Origin: CAMCVE01 sp039920645 | GTDB taxonomy: Bacteria > Bdellovibrionota > UBA2428 | DNA: 11,816 nucleotides | Direction: 5' to 3' | NCBI GenBank assembly: GCA_039920645.1 | Contig: JBDSDI010000039.1 | Location: forward strand, 1-11,816 | Notes under the pieces: model-generated | The model's input: only the letters and a program-made list of their open reading frames with translations | Told to the model about the DNA's origin: nothing | Database searches by the model: none | Program-made: the position numbers and the translations under genes | Shown: piece after piece, positions 6,709 through 11,816 of the stretch | Layout: each line of letters begins with the position of its first letter | Numbering within the stretch: the stretch's first letter is position 1

Positions 6709-7377
6709 ATGGCGTTGGAGATCGTCTTCGAGAACGAATTCTGGTGCGCGGCTATCAAACCCACCGGCATGCTGAGCGTCCCCTCACGCATCGGCGAGGA
6801 CGACGAACGCTCCTGCTTCGGCCCCGCGCTGCAGAAACAAATTGGTGCGCGGCTCTGGCCCGTGCACCGCTTAGATTTCGAAGTCTCCGGAATTCTCATC
6901 TTCGCCAAGAACGCCGAAGCCCATCGCGACGCGAACATGTGGTTCGAGACGGGCCTTATCCAGAAAACCTATTCGGCGCTTTCCTCAAATGAGCGCATTG
7001 TGCCCGATCCGCGCCTTCATCCGAATTTTTTAGGACTTAAAGATCCTGCCGAGAACAGTGTCGAGTCGTGGTCCGCACCTCTCGTACGCGGCAAACGCCG
7101 CAGCTTCGTCGCGCCTCACGGAAAAGAATCTTTCACGCTCGCGAGCTGGAAAAAATCCATAAGCGGGCGCGAGTGGAAGCTTGAGCCGCTGACGGGACGC
7201 TCCCATCAACTGCGCGTACATATGGCGCTCGCGGGATTTCCTATTGCTGGCGACGTGCTTTACGGCGCGACGATGCCCTTCAGCGATGGGATCGCGCTGC
7301 GCGCATGGAAACTCTCGTTTGCGAAGATCGCAGATGCTCAGCGCCGCGGACTGCCGACGGAACTGAAGATAGCCTGA
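6709..7377 (+). CDS. RluA-family RNA pseudouridine synthase
   Basis: This 222-residue cytoplasmic enzyme isomerises uridine to pseudouridine in rRNA or tRNA. The catalytic motif is VHRLDFEVSGILIFAK with the nucleophile at Asp56. The C-terminal signature LTGRSHQLRVHMALAGFPIAGDVLYG (about 164-189) is intact, as is the N-terminal KPTGMLSVPS. No S4 RNA-binding domain is present, making it a minimal member nearer RluA/TruC than RluC/RluD; the exact target base cannot be told. The ATG at 6709 is 2 nt after the glpD stop and has no ribosome site, which points to translational coupling with glpD. The same frame is open upstream to 6550, but that part is inside glpD and carries no conserved residues. 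The gene converges on cheB with only 7 nt between the two stop codons and no hairpin terminator. Confidence 0.9.
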   Translation: MALEIVFENEFWCAAIKPTGMLSVPSRIGEDDERSCFGPALQKQIGARLWPVHRLDFEVSGILIFAKNAEAHRDANMWFETGLIQKTYSALSSNERIVPDPRLHPNFLGLKDPAENSVESWSAPLVRGKRRSFVAPHGKESFTLASWKKSISGREWKLEPLTGRSHQLRVHMALAGFPIAGDVLYGATMPFSDGIALRAWKLSFAKIADAQRRGLPTELKIA

Positions 7378-7384
7378 GTAACGA

Positions 7385-8794
7385 CTATGAGGCTTGACCG
7401 AGACCCGAGAGCAACGCTTCTGCGATTTGGCCGAGCGGCAGCACTTGGCAGTCGGCGCCGATTTCTTTTGCCGCACGGGGCATGCCGTAAACAACACTCG
7501 TGGATTCGTCCTGAGCGATGGTCCAGGCACCGGATTGCTTGAGTTCCAAGAGTCCCTGAGCTCCATCGCGGCCCATGCCCGTAAGCAAGGCGGCGCTGAT
7601 CTTTAGACCACGCACCTGAGTCGCGCTTTTGAAAAGATAATCGACGCTCGGCTTGAAGCGATTAACCGGAGCATCGTCACGGATACTCACGAAGAGCTTC
7701 GAATCGCGTCTTACGAGCGCGAGTTGAAGACCGCCGGGTGCGATATAAGCGCGACCGGCTTCCACGACCATGCCGTCTTGCGCTTCCACGACTTCGATTT
7801 CGCAGTGGCGGTTGAGTGACTCGGCCAGCGCGCGTGAGAAGACCGCAGGAATGTGCTGCACGACGACGATCGGGGGACAGGATTTATTGAAAAGAGGAAG
7901 CACTTCGCCCAAAGCGACGGTGCCACCCGTGGAGGACCCGATCAAGATGATGTCTTCGCGGCCTGAAGCGTCGTTGCGTTTATTCCACGCCAGACGGCTC
8001 GAAGGTCTACGCGACTTCGACGTGGCACTGAGCGAGACCTTGTCGCGCGAATCGAAAGCGGCGACGAGCGTCGATTCGAGAACGACACGGAACTGCTCGA
8101 GATCTTCGTGCGAAGGCTTCTGAAGATATTCAAAAGCGCCGGCCGCGAGTCCTTCGAAGACGAGCGTACCATCTTCCTTGGAAAGACTGGTGAGCAAGAC
8201 GGCGGGACGCGGATATTCACGCATGAGGTCCTTCAGGACCTCGACGCCATTCTGGCCCGGCATATGGATATCGAGCGTGAGGATATCGGGATTGAGAGCT
8301 TTCACCTGCGCGATGGCGGTCAGAGGATCCACGACCTGCGCGATGATCTCCAGATCCGTCGATGCCGACAGCGATTTTTCGATCAGCTTCTGCATGGTGC
8401 GCGAATCGTCGACGGTCATAATGCGGATCTTTTGCGAAATTTCCAGGCGTCCCTGTTTCTTTTGGATTTTCAGACGGGGCCCTACGACGACCTTGATGGC
8501 CGACGCAAACTCTCCCTGCACAAGGTCTTGCACTCGCAAGGAGAACGAAGGGGGAATATGAAAAGTCCAGCTTCCCGATTTACCCGAGGCCTTAAGCTCC
8601 TGAAGACGACGATAGAGCTTCAGTCGGTATTCCTGGTTAATATCGTCCAGACGTAAGCAGGAGATACGCTCGCCGGCATCGTCTCTCCAATGCAAAAGAG
8701 CCCAATCGCGCACATCAACGTTCCATCCTTCGGCGAGATCCGAGACGTTCGCCCATTTCAGGCGAAGATCGTCGATTTTGAACCGATCGTTCAC
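7385..8794 (-). CDS. cheB: Chemotaxis response regulator / protein-glutamate methylesterase CheB with extra N-terminal domain
   Basis: This 469-residue cytoplasmic enzyme removes methyl groups from (and may deamidate) receptor glutamates. Residues 1-120 are an unrecognised domain absent from ordinary CheB. Residues about 121-240 are a receiver with acidic pair Asp129/Asp130, phosphoacceptor Asp175 (LTLDIHMPG), Thr202/Ser203 and Lys226. After a Ser/Arg-rich linker (about 250-278) comes the methylesterase domain, with a complete triad: Ser288 in IGSSTGGT, His314 in VVQHIP and Asp410 in TGMGRDGAQG; the 26- and 96-residue spacings equal those of E. coli CheB. The start is GTG at 8792-8794, overlapping the stop of the cheR fusion in GTGA, so translation is probably coupled. 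It is the last gene of the MCP-cheR-cheB unit and ends 7 nt from the convergent RluA-family gene. Confidence 0.95.
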   Translation of the reverse strand: MNDRFKIDDLRLKWANVSDLAEGWNVDVRDWALLHWRDDAGERISCLRLDDINQEYRLKLYRRLQELKASGKSGSWTFHIPPSFSLRVQDLVQGEFASAIKVVVGPRLKIQKKQGRLEISQKIRIMTVDDSRTMQKLIEKSLSASTDLEIIAQVVDPLTAIAQVKALNPDILTLDIHMPGQNGVEVLKDLMREYPRPAVLLTSLSKEDGTLVFEGLAAGAFEYLQKPSHEDLEQFRVVLESTLVAAFDSRDKVSLSATSKSRRPSSRLAWNKRNDASGREDIILIGSSTGGTVALGEVLPLFNKSCPPIVVVQHIPAVFSRALAESLNRHCEIEVVEAQDGMVVEAGRAYIAPGGLQLALVRRDSKLFVSIRDDAPVNRFKPSVDYLFKSATQVRGLKISAALLTGMGRDGAQGLLELKQSGAWTIAQDESTSVVYGMPRAAKEIGADCQVLPLGQIAEALLSGLGQAS

Positions 8795-10644
8795 GCCGCA
8801 GAGTCCTTACGCAATTTTCTGATTCCTGCGAAGACTTCGGCGGAAAGAGAAGCGTAGCTGGTAGCGGGCGCTTGCTCGACCCAGGGAAGTTTCGCGAGAG
8901 GAGCGGTATCGCGGGTTTCGTCGACAAGGACATAGGTCGCCGAGACTCGCTCTAGCGTTTTTACGACTTCGGGCGCACAGCTCGTGAGGAGAGCGGCGAA
9001 TCCGTTGACGCCTCCGAGATGTTTATCGTAAGCGAGCCCTAGAAACTCCGCCGTGGAACAAAGGTAGTGCGTGCCCGCAGCGAAAGATCCGTCGCGCGGC
9101 AGGGGCGCGATCGGGCGACGCGAGGCTTTTCTAATTTTCTCCTCGAGCGCTGGAAGTTCCGCACGGCTTTCGAAGATCCACAGCACGGGTGGAGATTGAG
9201 ATTCGAGTTCGAACGAGCGTGCCAGCGCGACCACGTCCGCGGAAGCGTTTCCAGACCCCACTTCGATGGCGCGCAGGCGGCTCGCGACGTCTGAGATCAC
9301 GGCGTCGCGGCTGAAGCTGCGGTCAAGTTCGAGGGACGTTTTGGCCCCACTCCATTGAGTCAGAGTCTTCGCTTTGGAAAGGATTTCTCCCGCGCTTTCT
9401 TTCATGCGCGCCAGATCGGGCTTCTCGACGTAGTCCTTCGCGCCCAGTTCCAACGCGCGGGTCGCGAGACCCTTGTCTTCACGACTGACGGAGGAAACCA
9501 CAAGTACGGGAGGATGCGAATTTTTCTTGTAGACCTGCTCGAGGAACTCGATGCCGCCCATGACAGGCATGTGGATGTCGAGCGTAATCAGATCATAAGA
9601 TCCGAATTGCAAGAAACCGCGTGCCTCTTCGCCGTGCGACGCGAGGTCGACGTGACCGAAGCTCTTGTCCTCGGTGAGGATCTTCTTAAGAAGTTTCTGG
9701 ATGGTCGGTGAGTCGTCGACCACCAAGGCTCGCAGAGGAGCCGGTGCCGCGACGGGTTTCGGAGCGACCGTGAGCACGGGCTGCGATATCGCTGCCATGC
9801 CCTTGCGGGATGGGATCTGGTAGGACGAAGGCCCCGCACGGAGCAGGCCCAGCGTCTCCGCGGGAATGGGCTCCGACAGACCGGTGATGAAAAGCGCGTT
9901 GTCGTTCATGGCCGACATGATGTCTTTCGTAATTGAAAATATTTTCTGTTCTTCGAAATAGATGAAGACGTTGCGACAGAAAACCACGTCAAAAGGACCG
10001 TGCTGTTTGGTAAACGCTCCGATTTCGAGGAGGTTGACTTCGTGCCACGAGATTTTCTCGCGTAACGATGGCTTGGCCTTGGCGAAGTGAGCGATGTCGC
10101 CCGTTCCGCGCGACCAATGGCTACCGAGATAGGCCATCGGAATACTTTGAACTTCTTTGACCGGATAGACCCCGTTGGATCCGTAACGAACAGACTCGCC
10201 GTCGATATCTGAAGCGAAGATCTTAAAATCCACGCCGTGAGCTTGTTTCAGATGGAGGTCGAGGAACATGCTCAGCGAATACGCTTCTTGTCCGCGGCTC
10301 GAGGCAGCGGACCAGATTTTGAGCGTGCTACCGGCTTTGAGTTCGCCCGCCTGCTTCTTCTGAGCGATCCAACCTTGAAGCACGTCGAAATGCTGGAACT
10401 CGCGGAAAAAGAACGTGTGGTGCGTGGTCATCAGACCTTTGAGCGCGCGACGTTCTTCCTGCTCGTGCTTTTTGAAGTGTTCTTCATAGGATTCGAGGTC
10501 CTTAAGTCCCAAACGCAAAAGCCTCGAGCGGAGTCGAGTCTCGATCGTGGAAAGATTTTTTTCTTCGACGCGATTACCGGTTTCCTCAGTAACGACTCGT
10601 GCGACTTTGAGAACACAGGAATGCCAAACTTTAGTCACCATCAC
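8791..10644 (-). CDS. cheR: CheR methyltransferase fused to a receiver and a degenerate CheB-like domain
   Basis: This is a 617-residue cytoplasmic protein. Residues 1-285 are CheR, which methylates receptor glutamates using S-adenosylmethionine: TTHHTFFFRE (Arg81), the SAM loop IWSAASSRGQEAYSL (110-124), FASDID (143-148) and FCRNVFIYF (222-230). The RGTG loop at 179-182 has the same length as the beta-subdomain loop of E. coli CheR that grips the receptor pentapeptide. An Ala/Pro linker (about 285-303) leads to a receiver (304-425) with Asp310/311, phosphoacceptor Asp356 (LITLDIHMP) and Lys408, all intact. Residues about 455-617 match the CheB methylesterase fold but have lost every catalytic residue (see findings). 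Three start-capable codons follow each other (GTG 10644, ATG 10641, GTG 10638) near an AGAGG; numbering is from the first. It begins 23 nt after the MCP stop and overlaps cheB by GTGA. Confidence 0.93.
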   Translation of the reverse strand: MMVTKVWHSCVLKVARVVTEETGNRVEEKNLSTIETRLRSRLLRLGLKDLESYEEHFKKHEQEERRALKGLMTTHHTFFFREFQHFDVLQGWIAQKKQAGELKAGSTLKIWSAASSRGQEAYSLSMFLDLHLKQAHGVDFKIFASDIDGESVRYGSNGVYPVKEVQSIPMAYLGSHWSRGTGDIAHFAKAKPSLREKISWHEVNLLEIGAFTKQHGPFDVVFCRNVFIYFEEQKIFSITKDIMSAMNDNALFITGLSEPIPAETLGLLRAGPSSYQIPSRKGMAAISQPVLTVAPKPVAAPAPLRALVVDDSPTIQKLLKKILTEDKSFGHVDLASHGEEARGFLQFGSYDLITLDIHMPVMGGIEFLEQVYKKNSHPPVLVVSSVSREDKGLATRALELGAKDYVEKPDLARMKESAGEILSKAKTLTQWSGAKTSLELDRSFSRDAVISDVASRLRAIEVGSGNASADVVALARSFELESQSPPVLWIFESRAELPALEEKIRKASRRPIAPLPRDGSFAAGTHYLCSTAEFLGLAYDKHLGGVNGFAALLTSCAPEVVKTLERVSATYVLVDETRDTAPLAKLPWVEQAPATSYASLSAEVFAGIRKLRKDSAA

Positions 10645-10667
10645 CTCTACTACGACGCAAAATCAGA

Positions 10668-11816
10668 TTAAAAATCTTCAAAACGGGGATCATTGGACGA
10701 GGGGACTTCGGGGTCACGCATGCCCACGACTTTTTTCTCGACGAGCGTGCTCCCTTTAGGCGCGAGACGCGACTTCTGCTGTTTCTTATCTGCGAGCGAG
10801 ATCACGTTCTTCCGAGCTTCGTTTTTTTTGGCGGGTTTCTCCGTGGCGTGCATCCCATGATCCGTCCCGTCCGAAGATCCCTCCACAAAAGTGACGAGGC
10901 TGTCGACGAGGCCGTTCAGGTCACCCGCTTGCAAGCTGAGGGCTTCGGCTTGCGACGAGCTTTCCTGCGAGACCATCGTGTTCTGCTGAGTAACTTGATC
11001 GAGTTGATTCACAGCCTTCGTAATCTCCTGGATGCCTTGCGCCTGTTCGCGCGAGGCGTTCGAGATCTCGGTCACCATATCGTTAACCGAATTGACTTGG
11101 CTCATGATTCTTTCGAGAGCATCGCGGCACTTGTGCGCCGTCGACTGGCCAATAGCGACTTTTTCGCGACCGAGTTCGACGAGGCGATCCACCTTCTGGG
11201 TGGTTTTCTCGACGATGGCTTCGACCTTTTTCATGCTGCCGGTGAGCATGCTTGAAATTTCTTTGGCCGCGTCGCCGCTCATTTGCGCGAGGTTGCCGAC
11301 TTCTTCGGCGACGACCGCGAAACCTTTGCCGTGCTCGCCAGCACGAGCCGCTTCGACCGAGGCGTTGAAGGAGAGAAGCTTCGTCTGGAAGACAATATCG
11401 TTGATGACTTTAGTCTTCTCGCCAATCTCACCAATGACTTTGACGATTTCGGCGATCTCCTTGTTGCCCGCTTCCATCTGTTGAAGGATCTCGTCGTTGC
11501 TAGCTTTGATCTGCCCGATGGCGTCGATCATTTCACCGACGGTCTTGCGACCCTCTTCGGCTTCGCGGCGACTCAGTGTCGAAGCTTCGCGCGATTTGGA
11601 TGCGGCTTCAGCGTTCTGATTGACCATCGCCGAAATTTCCTCAACGCTGGCGACAGTTTCCTGGAGACTCGCTGCTTGTTCGGTCGCCGCTTCCGAGAGC
11701 TCGGTACTGGTAGATGCGATGTGACTCGATGCCGCCGCAAGGTCCTCGGAGCTCTTGCCGAGTCCTTGAGCCAGAAGTACAAGTTTGCGCGACATGCTGC
11801 CAGCGACGCCCCAACC
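10668..11816 (-). CDS. Methyl-accepting chemotaxis protein, cytoplasmic signalling part (5' end outside window)
   Basis: The frame is open to the right window edge; the ATG at 11793-11795 has no ribosome site and is preceded by in-frame coding (GWGVAGS), so the gene is cut there. Counting from that Met, residues 1-303 form the long antiparallel coiled coil of a chemoreceptor. The highly conserved hairpin tip (about 133-174, DIVFQTKLLSFNASVEAARA through GFAVVAEEVGNLAQ) binds CheA and CheW; the turn is at Glu154-Gly156. The conserved QVTQQN block at 267-272 marks the C-terminal adaptation region. Residues about 304-370 are a charged, unstructured tail, and the chain ends DPRFEDF, resembling the enteric NWETF docking peptide. 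Sensor domain, membrane segments and any HAMP domain lie outside the window. It heads the cheR-cheB unit. Confidence 0.95.
   Translation of the reverse strand, partial: GWGVAGSMSRKLVLLAQGLGKSSEDLAAASSHIASTSTELSEAATEQAASLQETVASVEEISAMVNQNAEAASKSREASTLSRREAEEGRKTVGEMIDAIGQIKASNDEILQQMEAGNKEIAEIVKVIGEIGEKTKVINDIVFQTKLLSFNASVEAARAGEHGKGFAVVAEEVGNLAQMSGDAAKEISSMLTGSMKKVEAIVEKTTQKVDRLVELGREKVAIGQSTAHKCRDALERIMSQVNSVNDMVTEISNASREQAQGIQEITKAVNQLDQVTQQNTMVSQESSSQAEALSLQAGDLNGLVDSLVTFVEGSSDGTDHGMHATEKPAKKNEARKNVISLADKKQQKSRLAPKGSTLVEKKVVGMRDPEVPSSNDPRFEDF

Noticed and set aside
8794..9290. CheD-like deamidase domain at the end of the CheR fusion
   Set aside because: A GGVNGF stretch briefly suggested CheD, but the residue-by-residue match to CheB over the whole segment is far better, and no CheD Cys/His/Thr pattern is present.
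1..11816. CRISPR array, insertion sequence, integrase or phage genes
   Set aside because: No spaced direct repeats, transposase motifs or terminal inverted repeats were seen; the region looks like ordinary chromosome.

Overview
The window holds nine protein-coding genes, two of them cut by the window edges, packed tightly at roughly 55% G+C. The gene content (class I tyrosine-catabolism dioxygenase, small beta-barrel porin, TPR outer-membrane protein, and a receptor-methylation cassette whose receptor tip reads DIVFQTKLLSFNASVEAARAG) suggests a Gram-negative, motile or surface-moving predatory-type bacterium such as a member of the Bdellovibrionota or a related former deltaproteobacterium. 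This is an inference from protein flavour; no rRNA or other marker is present.

Layout, left to right. (1) Positions 2-466, plus strand: the C-terminal end of a gene whose tail resembles AarF/ABC1 (UbiB) kinases. It ends tail-to-tail with hpd, and the two stop codons share bases. (2) Positions 463-3534, minus strand: a two-gene unit of a secreted TPR plus beta-barrel outer-membrane protein followed 15 nt later by hpd (4-hydroxyphenylpyruvate dioxygenase). (3) Positions 3553-4547, minus strand: a single porin gene with a perfect Shine-Dalgarno and a strong intrinsic terminator. (4) Positions 4548-4792: a divergent regulatory region between the porin and rpmG. (5) Positions 4793-5063, plus strand: rpmG (ribosomal protein L33, cysteine-poor form), followed by competing hairpins and an intrinsic terminator. 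(6) Positions 5093-7377, plus strand: glpD and an RluA-family pseudouridine synthase gene, 2 nt apart. (7) Positions 7385-11816, minus strand: a chemosensory adaptation cassette in the order receptor (MCP, 5' end outside the window), CheR fusion, CheB.

The chemosensory cassette is the most interesting part. The CheR methyltransferase carries a second half made of a phosphorylatable receiver followed by a domain that aligns nearly gap-free to the CheB methylesterase domain encoded by the next gene. In that extra domain all three catalytic positions are replaced (Ser to Gly, His to Glu, Asp to Glu). The protein therefore looks like CheR fused to a complete but catalytically dead CheB. It lies upstream of, and overlaps by a GTGA junction with, an intact CheB that itself has an unrecognised N-terminal domain of about 120 residues. 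The receptor ends in RFEDF after a long flexible tail, closely resembling the NWETF CheR-docking pentapeptide of enteric receptors. Together these genes would encode a receptor, the enzyme tethered to it that methylates it, and the enzyme that demethylates it, with two receiver domains that could compete for phosphate from the same kinase. No cheA, cheW or cheY lies in the window.
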